DNA of 64,000 nucleotides. It comes from Haladaptatus sp. DJG-WS-42 (GTDB taxonomy: Archaea; Halobacteriota; Halobacteria; Halobacteriales; Halococcaceae). Positions within the stretch are counted from its first letter, which is position 1. Each line of letters begins with the position of its first letter. The stretch is taken from positions 2,224,422 to 2,288,421 of the forward strand of contig NZ_CP147243.1 of NCBI RefSeq assembly GCF_037198285.1. The letters run 5' to 3'. The notes under the pieces are model-generated. The model had not been told where the DNA came from, searched no databases, and saw only the letters and a program-made list of their open reading frames with translations. This document shows positions 52,720 to 61,872 of the stretch, one piece after another. A program made the position numbers and the translations under genes.

Positions 52720-53993
52720 ATTCGCGTTTCCAGTTCGAGCAGTGCGCCCGAGAGCACGTCGATGCCGACAAAGATGTCCTCTTCGTTCACGTCGAACGTC
52801 GCGGTGTGGTGGCCGCCGGGGTGGTCAGTACCGATGATGGGGAACGCAGCGATGCCGCCGTTTTCCTTGACCGCTTGCATCAGGTAGGTGGCGTCCTCGC
52901 TCGCGCCGAAGTCCGCCCGGCGGACGACGGACGTGACGCCTTCAACACCTTCTGCGGCGGTAGCGACGGCGTCCACGGCGGCTTCGTCGCTGTCCTCGCG
53001 TGGCGCGATGCTCAGGAGTTCTGTTTCGACTTCTACGTCGTGCATGTCGGCGGCCGCTCGGAGCGTGCGCTCAACCTTCTCGTTCATGTAGTCGAGCAAC
53101 TCGTTCGTCTCGGCGCGGATTTCGATGCCGAGTTCGCCGTCGTCCGCGATGACGTTCGTCGCCTCACCCACGTCCGCCCAGCCGACGTTCACGCGCGTCA
53201 GGCCGTCTCGATGGCGGGGGATGGCGTAGAGATTCTGGATGGCCGTCCCGATCGCCTGCATGACGTTTCGCCCCTCGTTCGGCGCGAGGCCCGCGTGGGC
53301 TGATTCGCCCGTGAACGTTACGCGCGACTGGCGGACTGCGAGCGGTTTGTCGCTCCCCGCCACCACCTCACCGGAGGGATGGTCGAGGCCGATGTGGACG
53401 GCGAGAAGTGCTTCGACGTCGTCTACGAGCGGCGATTCAGACATCGGCTTGCCTCCGCCAAGAACCTCCTCTGCGGGCTGGAAAAACACCTTTAGCGTGC
53501 CCGAAAAGTCGCTCTGTTGGATGGCTTCGATGGTGCCGAGCCCCATCGTCATGTGCGAGTCGTGGCCGCAGGCGTGCATCGCGCCGTCGTTCTCGGAGCG
53601 GAAGCCTTCTTGATTGGGGTAGTGGCTCTCGTCGGTCGATTCGGGGCGCGGGAGCGCGTCGATGTCCACGCGCAGGCCGAGGACGGGGCCGTCACCCTTG
53701 TTTACGACGGCGACGACGCCCGTGTGTCCGCCTTTCGTCTTTTCGAGCACGTCTTCGCGTGCGCCGTTTGCGCGCGCTTTCTCGAACCAGTCTTCGAGGA
53801 CGGCGTCGTCGGGGACGCTCATCCGCGACTCGGAGACGAGCACGTCAGACCCGACGTGCAGTTCGTCTACGCCGAGAGCTTCGAGTTCATCTACCAACCG
53901 ACTGGTCGTGAGAAATTCGCGCCACGACGGCTCTGGATACCGATGGAACGTCCGTCGAATCTCGACTGCCCGGTCTCTGATTCCTTGGCTCAT
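52716..53993 (-). CDS. M20 family amidohydrolase, second copy
   Basis: A 425-residue paralogue of the 28.9 kb amidohydrolase. Shared features are RRTFHRYPEPSWREFLTTSRLV, the acidic insertion before RVDIDALPRPEST, HACGHDSHMTMGLG, FFQPAEEVLGGGKPM, and the final DHPGGHHTATFDV. Family members cleave indole-acetyl-amino acids, p-aminobenzoyl-glutamate or N-acetyl amino acids. It is the first gene of a unit with the asparaginase (ATGA overlap). The start at 53993 is MSQGIRDRA. Confidence 0.9.
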   Translation of the reverse strand: MSQGIRDRAVEIRRTFHRYPEPSWREFLTTSRLVDELEALGVDELHVGSDVLVSESRMSVPDDAVLEDWFEKARANGAREDVLEKTKGGHTGVVAVVNKGDGPVLGLRVDIDALPRPESTDESHYPNQEGFRSENDGAMHACGHDSHMTMGLGTIEAIQQSDFSGTLKVFFQPAEEVLGGGKPMSESPLVDDVEALLAVHIGLDHPSGEVVAGSDKPLAVRQSRVTFTGESAHAGLAPNEGRNVMQAIGTAIQNLYAIPRHRDGLTRVNVGWADVGEATNVIADDGELGIEIRAETNELLDYMNEKVERTLRAAADMHDVEVETELLSIAPREDSDEAAVDAVATAAEGVEGVTSVVRRADFGASEDATYLMQAVKENGGIAAFPIIGTDHPGGHHTATFDVNEEDIFVGIDVLSGALLELETRI

Positions 53994-54048
53994 GGGTTCA
54001 CCACCCACGATGGGAGAGAAGAATATAGTGTTCAGGGTGGCGGCGAGG

Positions 54049-55686
54049 TCACACAGTCCGCGCGCGGTTTCTGAGTTCGACGCGCCGAATCTTCCCGCTC
54101 GACGTTTTCGGCAGTTCGTCGACGATGTGCACTTGCCGGGGATAGGCGTGACGTGCGAGTTTCCCCTTCACGAACGAGACGATATCCTCGCGCAGGGCAG
54201 GGCTCGCCTCGTAGCCACCGCGGAGGACGACGAACGCCGTCACGACCTCGCCGCGCTGGTCGTCCGGCACGCCGATGACTGCGGCCTCTGCGACCGATTC
54301 GTGTTCGATGAGCGTGCTCTCGACCTCGAACGGACCGATGCGATAGCCAGAAGAGATGATAACGTCGTCTGCACGCCCGACGAACCAGTAGACACCGTCC
54401 TCTTTGGTCACCGCGTCGCCGGTCAGGAAGTATTCGTCCCCGTCGAGCGTCGTCCACGCCTTCTCGGTCGCCTGCGGCCGGTTCAGGTAGCCGGAAAAGT
54501 ACGTGCCCTCCGTGCGCTTGACTGCAAGTTCGCCCGTCTCACCCTCGGGAACGCGCTCGCCGTCCCCGAGCACCGCGACCTCGAAGCCGGGGAGTGGCGT
54601 TCCCATGCTCCCTTGGACGAACTGCTCGGGTGCTGCGTGCTGGTTGCAGACGACCATGCCCGCCTCGGTGACGCCGTATTGGTCGTAGACGGCCACTGAG
54701 AGTTCGTCTTCGAACCAGCGGACGACCTCGGGGTTGAGTGGTTCGCCCGCGCTGTTGCCGCGTTCGAGGGCGAGGTCGTACTGTTCGTGCAACTCGTCTT
54801 CGGCCATCAGCCCGCGATAGGCCGTTGGGCTACTCGCAAGGGTGGTGACGCCTGCACGCTCCATCACGTCGTACCATGAAGTCGGGTCGAACTCGCCCGC
54901 GTACATCACGTTCTGGACGCCCATGCTCACGGGCGCGACGCCCGCAGAGAGCAGGCCGTACATCCAACCGGGGTCTGCTGCGCCCCAGAACACCTCGTCG
55001 CCGGTGAGTCCCATGCCGTACCAGAGGTAGGGATAAAGCGCGCCGAGCACGCGGTGGGTCAGGAGACACCCCTTCGGTGGCCCCGTCGTCCCCGAGGTGT
55101 ATTCGAGCGTGCACACGTCGTCCGCGCTCGTTTTCACAATCTCGTGGCTGGTGGACTGGTCTGCAAGCAGACTCGCGTGGGAGATGTCGCCGCCATCAAT
55201 GCCGACGCCGTCGCGGTCGAGCACGACGATGTGCTCGAAGTCGATTTCGTCTTCGACGGCGGCCACGCGGTCACGGTACTCGGGGGTTGTGAAAATCACG
55301 TCCACGTCGGCGTCGCCCGCTCGCGCCGCAATCGCGTCCGGCCCGAACGCCGTGAACAGCGGGACGTACACCGCGCCAGCCCGCCAAATCCCGAGAAACA
55401 GTGGATAGAGTTCGGGAACGCGTGGGACGAGTGTGGCAACGGGGTCGCCGCGTTCGACGCCGAGGTCTGCGAGTGCGTTCGCCACCTTCGAACTCTCGGC
55501 TTCGAGGTCTTTGTAGGTCTGCTCGACCGCTTCACCGTCTGCGCCGTACCACGAGAGCGCCGTGCCGCGTCCGACGTTTCGTGTCACGACTTCGTGTGTG
55601 ATGTTGAGTTCGTCCGGCGCGTCCCAATCGAACTGTGCCCAGACCGCGTCCCACGAGAAATCGCTTGGATTCGGAATGCCCGTCAT
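54049..55686 (-). CDS. Acyl-CoA synthetase (AMP-forming)
   Basis: A 545-residue ANL-superfamily ligase activating a short or medium carboxylic acid to its CoA thioester. The P-loop is LEYTSGTTGPPKGCLLTH, the A5 motif is YDQYGVTEAGMVV, the A7/A8 region is YFLTGDAVTKEDGVYWFVGRADDVIISSGYRIGPFEVE, and the catalytic Lys motif is LPKTSSGKIRRVELRNR near the C-terminus. WGAADPGWMYG is of the acetate/propionate-type ligases. It is upstream of an amidohydrolase, but the enoyl-CoA hydratase next door suggests a fatty-acid or aromatic-acid role. Confidence 0.9.
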   Translation of the reverse strand: MTGIPNPSDFSWDAVWAQFDWDAPDELNITHEVVTRNVGRGTALSWYGADGEAVEQTYKDLEAESSKVANALADLGVERGDPVATLVPRVPELYPLFLGIWRAGAVYVPLFTAFGPDAIAARAGDADVDVIFTTPEYRDRVAAVEDEIDFEHIVVLDRDGVGIDGGDISHASLLADQSTSHEIVKTSADDVCTLEYTSGTTGPPKGCLLTHRVLGALYPYLWYGMGLTGDEVFWGAADPGWMYGLLSAGVAPVSMGVQNVMYAGEFDPTSWYDVMERAGVTTLASSPTAYRGLMAEDELHEQYDLALERGNSAGEPLNPEVVRWFEDELSVAVYDQYGVTEAGMVVCNQHAAPEQFVQGSMGTPLPGFEVAVLGDGERVPEGETGELAVKRTEGTYFSGYLNRPQATEKAWTTLDGDEYFLTGDAVTKEDGVYWFVGRADDVIISSGYRIGPFEVESTLIEHESVAEAAVIGVPDDQRGEVVTAFVVLRGGYEASPALREDIVSFVKGKLARHAYPRQVHIVDELPKTSSGKIRRVELRNRARTV

Positions 55687-55725
55687 GGCCTGAGTTTTTC
55701 AGCCCCATGAATATGTGTGTTGTTC

Positions 55726-56490
55726 TCACTCGACATAGTCGGGGTCGCGCTTTTCGAGAAACGAGAGCGCACCTTCGTGTGCCTCAGGCCCCGCAAACAG
55801 GTAGCCAAGCCCGGTTCGCATCGCGTCGTCTTCTCCCGCGAACTTGAGGCTCGCGTTCAGCCACGCTTTGGTCGTTTCGACGGCGGGTGGCGACCCGCGT
55901 TTGAGCTTTGCCACGAGGGATTCGACAGCTTCATCCACGTCGTCGCTTGCGACGGCTCTGGCGAACAGTCCCCACTCGGCAGCCTCCTCGCCAGAGAGCT
56001 TCCGTCCGGCAAGTGCAATGTCGGCGGCCCGCTGACGACCAATCATCCGTGCGAGTCGCTTTGCGCCGTAGAACGGATACGCCCCAATCTGGACCTCCGG
56101 CAGGGCAAACTCGGCGGCTTCTGGAACGACGGTCAGGTCACACGCGAGGAGCAACTCGAACCCGCCACCGTAGGCCGACCCGTTGGCTTTCCCAACCACC
56201 GGCAGCGGGGCGTCCTCAATCGCGCCGAAGCAGTCGAGCGCAATTTTGGTGAGTTCGCGCACCGCTCGCGTGTCGTCGATGTCGCGGAGCGTGGCGATGT
56301 CGTCGCCCGCACAGAAGGTGCGCCCCTCGCCAGTGAGAACCGCCACACGCGCGCCGTCTCGGTCGGCGCGTGTGAGCAGGTCGTCTACGGTCTCCCACAT
56401 TTCGAGGGTCAGCGCGTTCAGTTTCTCCGGCCGAGAGAGGGTAATCGTCGCAACACCGTCTTCGAGGTCGTAGGTGACGTGGGTGGTCAT
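55726..56490 (-). CDS. Enoyl-CoA hydratase/isomerase family protein
   Basis: A 254-residue crotonase-fold protein. The first oxyanion region is GRTFCAGDDIATLRDID and the second is GKANGSAYGGGFELLLACDLTVVPEAAEFALPEVQIGAYPFYGAKRL. The position of the second catalytic acid is held by LPEVQIG in place of the usual ETKLG, so it may be an isomerase or lyase rather than a classical hydratase. Only about half of the residues look the same as the 25.6 kb paralogue. The start at 56490 (MTTHVTYDLED) is used. It is directly upstream of the ligase on the same strand (40 bp). Confidence 0.88.
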   Translation of the reverse strand: MTTHVTYDLEDGVATITLSRPEKLNALTLEMWETVDDLLTRADRDGARVAVLTGEGRTFCAGDDIATLRDIDDTRAVRELTKIALDCFGAIEDAPLPVVGKANGSAYGGGFELLLACDLTVVPEAAEFALPEVQIGAYPFYGAKRLARMIGRQRAADIALAGRKLSGEEAAEWGLFARAVASDDVDEAVESLVAKLKRGSPPAVETTKAWLNASLKFAGEDDAMRTGLGYLFAGPEAHEGALSFLEKRDPDYVE

Positions 56491-56564
56491 AATCCATCCT
56501 CCACGGCCACGGTGATAAACGGTCACACAGGTAGGCTTATTCGCCTTCACCGGAAGCTAGCACC

Positions 56565-57722
56565 ATGCGAAATGTGAGCATTGTTGGCATGGGCACAACC
56601 GAATTTGGGGTGCTCGATGCTGGCGTCAAAGACCTCGGGGTGCGGGCCGTCTCTCGGGCATTGCGCTCGTGCGACGTGAATAGAGCGGACGTCGATGCGT
56701 TGTATCTCGGCAACTTCGTCGCGGGAATTCTCGAAGGCCAAGAGAACATCGCGCCGCTCGTCGCGGACAGCGTGGGACTCACGGGCATCCCCACGATGAA
56801 GACCGAAGGCGCGTGTGCGAGTTCGGGGATCGCCCTGAGACAGGCGTATCAGGCCGTCGCCACTGGTGTCCACGACGTGGTCGTCGTCGCGGGCGTCGAG
56901 AGCATGACGAACGCCGAAACCACGGAGTTCACCCGCGCGCTCAACAGCGCCGCGGACACCCAAACGGAGGGCAAAACCGGCCTCACCTTCCCCGGCTTCT
57001 ACGGCCTCTGGCTCGACCGCTACATGCACGAACACGGGGCGACCCGCGAGGAAGTCGCCGCGATTCCGGTGAAAAATCGCGCCAACGGCGCGACCAATCC
57101 GAGAGCACGGTTCCGCGACCCAATCGCCATCGACGACGTGGTGGAATCCAGACTGGTCGCAGACCCGCTTCGACTCTACGACTGTTGCCCGGCCGCGGAC
57201 GGCGGCGCGGCGCTCGTCATCACCGCGAGCGACCGGGCGCGCGAGTTCACCGACACGCCGCTCTCGGTTCTCGGGAGCGGCCACGCGAGCGGGCGAAGCG
57301 GGGCGTATCGCTACGAGGATTTGACCACGCTCGACGCGACCGTCACCGCCGCGAATGACGCCTACGCGCAGGCGGGCATTTCACCGACCGACTTGGACGT
57401 GGTCGAACTCCACGACTGTTTCAGCGCCGCAGAAATCGGTGACTCAGAAGACCTCGGCCTGTTCGAGAAAGGCGAAGGGGCGCGCGCCGCCGCAGAGGGT
57501 GTGACCGCGGTCGATGGCGACGTGCCAATCAACCCGAGCGGTGGGTTGCTCTCGAAAGGGCATCCGGTCGGCGCGACCGGCATCGGACAGGTGTACGAAG
57601 CCTGTCTGCAACTGCTCGGCGAACACGAAAATCAAGTCGATGGCGCGGAACTCGCGCTCACGCACAATCTGGGTGGGAGCGGCGCAGTATGTACAGTCAC
57701 CGTCCTCGGGAGGGATGCGTGA
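56565..57722 (+). CDS. Thiolase (acetyl-CoA acetyltransferase, archaeal/SCP2 type)
   Basis: A 385-residue thiolase. MRNVSIVGMGTTEFGVLD is the usual start. The nucleophile Cys is in MKTEGACASSGIALRQAYQAVATG, and the general-base Cys/His region is LSKGHPVGATGIGQVYEAC; the late NLGGSGAVCTVTVLGR carries a further active-site Cys. It matches the archaeal acetoacetyl-CoA thiolase group rather than beta-oxidation thiolases. The stop overlaps the downstream DUF35 gene (TGATG). Archaeal thiolases often bind a DUF35 protein and HMG-CoA synthase. Confidence 0.92.
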   Translation: MRNVSIVGMGTTEFGVLDAGVKDLGVRAVSRALRSCDVNRADVDALYLGNFVAGILEGQENIAPLVADSVGLTGIPTMKTEGACASSGIALRQAYQAVATGVHDVVVVAGVESMTNAETTEFTRALNSAADTQTEGKTGLTFPGFYGLWLDRYMHEHGATREEVAAIPVKNRANGATNPRARFRDPIAIDDVVESRLVADPLRLYDCCPAADGGAALVITASDRAREFTDTPLSVLGSGHASGRSGAYRYEDLTTLDATVTAANDAYAQAGISPTDLDVVELHDCFSAAEIGDSEDLGLFEKGEGARAAAEGVTAVDGDVPINPSGGLLSKGHPVGATGIGQVYEACLQLLGEHENQVDGAELALTHNLGGSGAVCTVTVLGRDA

Positions 57723-58039
57723 TGCCCGCATTCCCCGCGACCGAGTGCGCAGACTGCGGCGAACTCTATGGGTTCCCGGTCGTCGCCTGTCGTGACTGCG
57801 GGTGCGAGTCGTTCGAAACAAGAGAACTGGACGGGTCGGGAATCGTCTACGCTCGGACGACCATCCGCGTGCCCGGCGCAGACCACCAAGGCCAAGAACC
57901 GTTCGAGGTGTGCGTCGTTGACCTCGCGGACGACATCCGCATCACCGCCCGAGTTCTCGACAATCCCGAACTGGGGCCGGACGACTCGGTGCAGTTTGTC
58001 GAAGCGCGCGACGGCGTCTTCTTCTTCGAAGCGGCCTGA
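57722..58039 (+). CDS. DUF35 OB-fold zinc-ribbon protein (thiolase partner)
   Basis: A 105-residue protein with a rubredoxin-like zinc ribbon, TECADCGELYGFPVVACRDCGC (two Cys-x2-Cys pairs), and a C-terminal OB fold (GSGIVYARTTIRVPG...FEVCVVDLADDIRITARV). DUF35 proteins bridge thiolase and HMG-CoA synthase in archaea, and bind CoA. Here it is fused by overlap (TGATG) to the thiolase, and lies 8 bp before the convergent aldehyde dehydrogenase. HMG-CoA synthase itself is not in the window. Confidence 0.9.
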   Translation: MPAFPATECADCGELYGFPVVACRDCGCESFETRELDGSGIVYARTTIRVPGADHQGQEPFEVCVVDLADDIRITARVLDNPELGPDDSVQFVEARDGVFFFEAA

Positions 58040-58047
58040 GTTCCTCC

Positions 58048-59553
58048 TTATTCGAGGACGAACGGGTCGCCCACTTCGCCCGCGTGGTTGTACCAGACGC
58101 TTTTGGTCTGGTAGTACTCTTCTAAGCCTTCGCGGCCGTTTTCGCGGCCGAGGCCGCTTGCCTTGTAGCCGCCAAACGGCGAGTTCGGCGCGACGAGACG
58201 GTACTCGTTTACCCACACCGTGCCCGCTTCGACAGTTTCGACGAACTCGTTTGCACGGTCCATATCCTGCGTCCAGATGGCTGCCGCGAGGCCGAAGTCG
58301 GTGTCGTTTGCGATAGAGAGCGCTTCGTCTAGACTTTCAAAGGAGATGACGCTCGCAACCGGGCCGAAAATCTCCTCGCGGGCGACGGTCATGTCGTTTT
58401 CTACGTCAACGAACACCGTTGGCTGGATGAAACACTCACCGGGCTGGTCCGCGGGCATCTCGCCGCCGATTTCGAGTGTTGCACCCTCTTCGAGCCCTGA
58501 CTGGACGTACTTGTGGACGGTCTCCCACTGGCCGCGGAAGGCCACCGGCCCCATCTGCGTGTCCATGTTCCGCGGATCGCCCATCTTGATGTCGCCTGCC
58601 CGCGCGGTCAGCTTCGAGACGAACTCCTCGTGGACGTCCTCGTGGACGAGCACGCGCGACCCCGCCATGCAGGTCTGGCCCGTCGCCGCGAAAATCCCCT
58701 TCATCACGCCGTTTACCGCATCATCGAGATTCGCGTCGGGGAGGATGACGTTCGGACTCTTTCCACCGAGCTCGAGCGAGACTTTGGTGAGGTTCTCACC
58801 CGCAGCTTTCGCCACTTTCCGCCCGACAGCGGTGCTCCCGGTGAACGCGAGTTTGTCCACGTCCGAGTGCGCGGTGAGCGCCGCACCGGTGTGTCCCTGC
58901 CCGGGCACGACGTTATACACGCCGTCGGGCAAGTCGGTGTGTTCGTAGATGAGTTCCACGAATCGAAGCGCACTCACGGGCGTCTCCTCGCTCGGTTTGT
59001 GGACGAACGTATTGCCCGCCGCGAGCGCCGGGGCGAGTTTCCACGCCGTCAGAAGTAATGGCGAGTTCCACGCCGTAATCGCGCCGACGACGCCGAACGG
59101 CTCGTGGCGGATGTAGTTGAACATCTGCCCGTCTTTCTTATCGACGGGGATGGTGCGCCCAGATTCGACTTCTTCTGCGATGCGGCCGTAGTACCGATAC
59201 CACTCGCCAAGGCCGCTCAACTGCTCTTTCATCTCGCGCAGGAGCTTGCCGTTCTGAAGCGTTTCGAGCTCCGCGAGTTCGTCTCCGTGCGCGTCGATGG
59301 TGTCCGCGATTTGGTTCAGAATCTCGCGTCGGTCGCTCGGCTTGGTGTCGCGCCACTCGTCGCGTTCGAAGGCTGCGCGCGCGGCCGCGACGGCATCGTC
59401 TACGTCTTCTTCGGTGGCGTCGGGCACGGTCGCCCACACCGTTCCGTCGTACGGGAACGACACCTCGACGCGCTCGTCGCCGTGGGATGCCCGGAACGCA
59501 CCGTCGATGAACAACTCGTAGTCTGTGACCTCCTCAATGTCTGATGTTGACAT
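58048..59553 (-). CDS. Aldehyde dehydrogenase (NAD(P)-dependent)
   Basis: A 501-residue ALDH superfamily member. The general-base Glu is in LELGGKSPNVIL and the catalytic Cys in FAATGQTCMAGSRVLV. The cofactor segment is AITAWNSPLLLTAWKLAPALAAGNTFVHKPSEETP, and LAFTGSTAVGRKVAKAAGENL follows. The C-terminus ends EVGDPFVLE. It matches betaine-aldehyde/aminobutyraldehyde-type enzymes generally; the substrate is not certain. A GTTATTAAG box about 26-34 bases upstream can be its TATA. It is convergent with the DUF35 gene. Confidence 0.92.
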   Translation of the reverse strand: MSTSDIEEVTDYELFIDGAFRASHGDERVEVSFPYDGTVWATVPDATEEDVDDAVAAARAAFERDEWRDTKPSDRREILNQIADTIDAHGDELAELETLQNGKLLREMKEQLSGLGEWYRYYGRIAEEVESGRTIPVDKKDGQMFNYIRHEPFGVVGAITAWNSPLLLTAWKLAPALAAGNTFVHKPSEETPVSALRFVELIYEHTDLPDGVYNVVPGQGHTGAALTAHSDVDKLAFTGSTAVGRKVAKAAGENLTKVSLELGGKSPNVILPDANLDDAVNGVMKGIFAATGQTCMAGSRVLVHEDVHEEFVSKLTARAGDIKMGDPRNMDTQMGPVAFRGQWETVHKYVQSGLEEGATLEIGGEMPADQPGECFIQPTVFVDVENDMTVAREEIFGPVASVISFESLDEALSIANDTDFGLAAAIWTQDMDRANEFVETVEAGTVWVNEYRLVAPNSPFGGYKASGLGRENGREGLEEYYQTKSVWYNHAGEVGDPFVLE

Positions 59554-59717
59554 GGCTCATTTGTGTGGTTCAGGTACTCGTTATTAAGCCCACGGACAAC
59601 TGCAAGACAGACACTGAATTTCTGATAAATAATTGCGGTTTCTGCGGTATGTACTGTTAAACTCCCCTCCATACGGAAATCGAACGTCTATGCAATACGT
59701 TCACATTGGACGGGAGT

Positions 59718-61139
59718 ATGGCTACTGAAGGCGGACGAACGTGGACGGTCGACGGCGACCAACGGGCGCGGAGTATCGAGGAAATTGACTTACACGACTT
59801 GGCGATGCAACCGGTGGTGAAATTCCTGCTCGCCTTCCTCATCGGCGGCGTGTTCTTCCTGTTACCGGTGCGCTACGGCGGTGAAATCACGGTTCCCTTC
59901 GACATCGCGGTGAGCTACATCACCGAGACGTTCCCCGGTGCGGTCGGCGTCTACGCGCTGGCGATTATCGTCGCAGGCGGCGTGCTCACGACGCTTGCAA
60001 TGGTCACCGACGAACCGGTTGCAGGCATCGACCTCTCGTACTTCGAGACCTCCGTCGTGTTCTGGATACTCAGACTCGCCGGACTCGTGCTTGCCCCGGT
60101 CATGTTCTTCAAACTCGGTCCGGCGTGGCTCCACACCCCCGGAACGGGCGGGCTGATGTGGGGGACGCTCGTCTACAGCGTCGGCATCATCATCCCTATT
60201 GGCGCGGTGTTCATCACCATCTTCGTCGAACTCGGCGGCCTCGAATTCGTGGGCACGCTCTCGCGGCCGGTGATGAAGCCGCTGTTCAAGGTTCCGGGCC
60301 GCGCCGCCCTCGACAGTCTCGCGTCGTGGGTTGGCTCCTACAGCGTCGGCCTCTACGTCACGCGAAACGTGTTCGAAAAGGGCGGCTACCACAAGCGCGA
60401 CGTGTTCACCATCGCAACCTGCTTTTCGACGGTGAGCATCGGCTTTGTGGGCGTGGTCGCCGCAACCCTCGACATGCTCGCGCTGTTCCCCGTCATCTTT
60501 GGGGCGTACTTCGTCTGCGTCGTCCTCACGAGCATCATCCTCGTCCGGATTCCTCCCATCTCGACGACGCCAAAAGAGTACATCGCAGAGCCGGAGCCGG
60601 AAGTCGGCTTCACCGGGTCACTCGCCGATTACGCCCGCTTCGCGCTTTCTGAAGCCGTCAAAAAGGCCGACGAAGGCGAATCGTTCCTCGAAGCCGCAAC
60701 CCGCGGATTTGTCGATGGTATCAAACTCACGAGCCTCATCTTGGGCACCATCCTCGCCGTTGGCCTCGCTGCCACGCTCCTGTCGGCGAACACGCCCGTC
60801 TTCGACATCATCGGGCGGCCTTTAGTCCCCATCATCGCCGCCCTCGGCATCCCGAACGCCGCCGCCGTCGCGCCCGCGACCATCGTCGGCATCACGGAGA
60901 TGTACGTCCCCGTCTTGCTCGTGACCGAGACCGCGCCGATGGCGAAATTCTTCATCGCCGTCCTCGCCGTCTCACAGCTCATCTTCTTCTCCTCGGTCGG
61001 ACCGATGATTATGGACATGTTCAGCGACGTGCCGATTCGCTTCCGCGACCTCGTTGGGCTGTTCATCATCCGGACGGTCATCCTCGTCCCGGTCGTCGCC
61101 GGGATGACCCACCTCGTCGCGGCGATGGGGCTGCTCTAA
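59718..61139 (+). CDS. YjiH-family membrane protein (nucleoside-recognition/Gate domain)
   Basis: A 473-residue multi-pass membrane protein (about 11 helices) of the YjiH group with paired Gate domains: GTLSRPVMKPLFKVPGRAALDSLASWVGSYSVGLYVTR and, later, ALGIPNAAAVAPATIVGITEMYVPVLLV. The N-terminal 30 residues are polar. Family function is not settled, and transport is an inference. Neighbouring histidine-degradation genes make an imidazole- or histidine-related role possible. An ATG at 59718 is used; a TTG four codons earlier at 59706 is not. The stop abuts the stop of the convergent regulator. Confidence 0.82.
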   Translation: MATEGGRTWTVDGDQRARSIEEIDLHDLAMQPVVKFLLAFLIGGVFFLLPVRYGGEITVPFDIAVSYITETFPGAVGVYALAIIVAGGVLTTLAMVTDEPVAGIDLSYFETSVVFWILRLAGLVLAPVMFFKLGPAWLHTPGTGGLMWGTLVYSVGIIIPIGAVFITIFVELGGLEFVGTLSRPVMKPLFKVPGRAALDSLASWVGSYSVGLYVTRNVFEKGGYHKRDVFTIATCFSTVSIGFVGVVAATLDMLALFPVIFGAYFVCVVLTSIILVRIPPISTTPKEYIAEPEPEVGFTGSLADYARFALSEAVKKADEGESFLEAATRGFVDGIKLTSLILGTILAVGLAATLLSANTPVFDIIGRPLVPIIAALGIPNAAAVAPATIVGITEMYVPVLLVTETAPMAKFFIAVLAVSQLIFFSSVGPMIMDMFSDVPIRFRDLVGLFIIRTVILVPVVAGMTHLVAAMGLL

Positions 61140-61784
61140 TCAGAGATATTCGACCAGCATATCCGCAAATTTCTGTTCTGCTCTCCGGAGATGGTGCTCG
61201 ACGGTTCGCCGCCCCACGCCGATTTCTTCTGCGATTTCGGTTGTCGTCGTTCTCCGCGGAATTTCGTAGTACCCGCGCTCGTGTGCCAACAGAAACACCT
61301 CGCGCTGGCGGGCAGACAGCGTCGGAAGCGCCGACTCAATCGACATGAGCGGCGTGTCAGAGGCAACGCTCTCGAGTTCCTGTTTTGATTCGACCGTCAC
61401 CTGCTGGTCTGCGGTAATCGCCCGATAGAAGTTGGTGAGGTTCGCCGAGTCCAGGGCGAGCACGCGCACGATTTTCGCGCCCTTTTCGTACCGAAGTGGC
61501 GGCAACAACAAGCAGTCGTGTTCGGCGAGATATGCTTCGATGTAGTCCGTCCCGTGCTCTTTCAGGCAGGCGTTCGTGATGATGACTTGGTCTGCGCCGT
61601 TGTCGATGCGCTCGCGGACGCCGACCTCCGCTTCGACGCGCGCGAGCACGTCGTCTGTGTGTTCGCCGGTCAAGTGCAGGAGGTCACAGTGGTCGTTACA
61701 CCAGAGTTCGATTTCGGTGTCGTTTCGCGCCGTTGCCCGGGCGTACGGGCCGCTCCCAGTGATACGGAACACGGCTTTGTACAT
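61140..61784 (-). CDS. Bat-type (HTH_10) regulator, divergent from hutU
   Basis: A 214-residue HTH_10 regulator. The N-terminal half ([39 protein letters not shown]) is a putative sensor domain with conserved Cys and His. The C-terminal DNA-binding module is [54 protein letters not shown]. The start at 61784 fits the MYKAVF start. The TATA box at 61806-61815 lies 22-31 bases upstream on the minus strand. Its position against hutU makes it a candidate regulator of histidine utilisation (inference). Confidence 0.86.
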   Translation of the reverse strand: MYKAVFRITGSGPYARATARNDTEIELWCNDHCDLLHLTGEHTDDVLARVEAEVGVRERIDNGADQVIITNACLKEHGTDYIEAYLAEHDCLLLPPLRYEKGAKIVRVLALDSANLTNFYRAITADQQVTVESKQELESVASDTPLMSIESALPTLSARQREVFLLAHERGYYEIPRRTTTTEIAEEIGVGRRTVEHHLRRAEQKFADMLVEYL

Positions 61785-61805
61785 GGCGGGACTTGGGGAG
61801 AGGCG

Positions 61806-61815
61806 TATAAAAATA
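61806..61815. promoter_or_regulatory. TATA box between the Bat-type regulator and hutU
   Basis: TATAAAAATA (61806-61815) lies 22-31 bases before the regulator ATG (61784) on the minus strand, ideal for a leaderless transcript. It is 58-67 bases before the hutU ATG, too far for hutU alone unless that mRNA has a leader. GTATGCGTATAC at 61861-61872 directly precedes hutU. Confidence 0.5.
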
Positions 61816-61872
61816 CCATTCCACATGGAGACTCCACCCTCTCGGCGCTGGCCGCACTTGGTATGCGTATAC

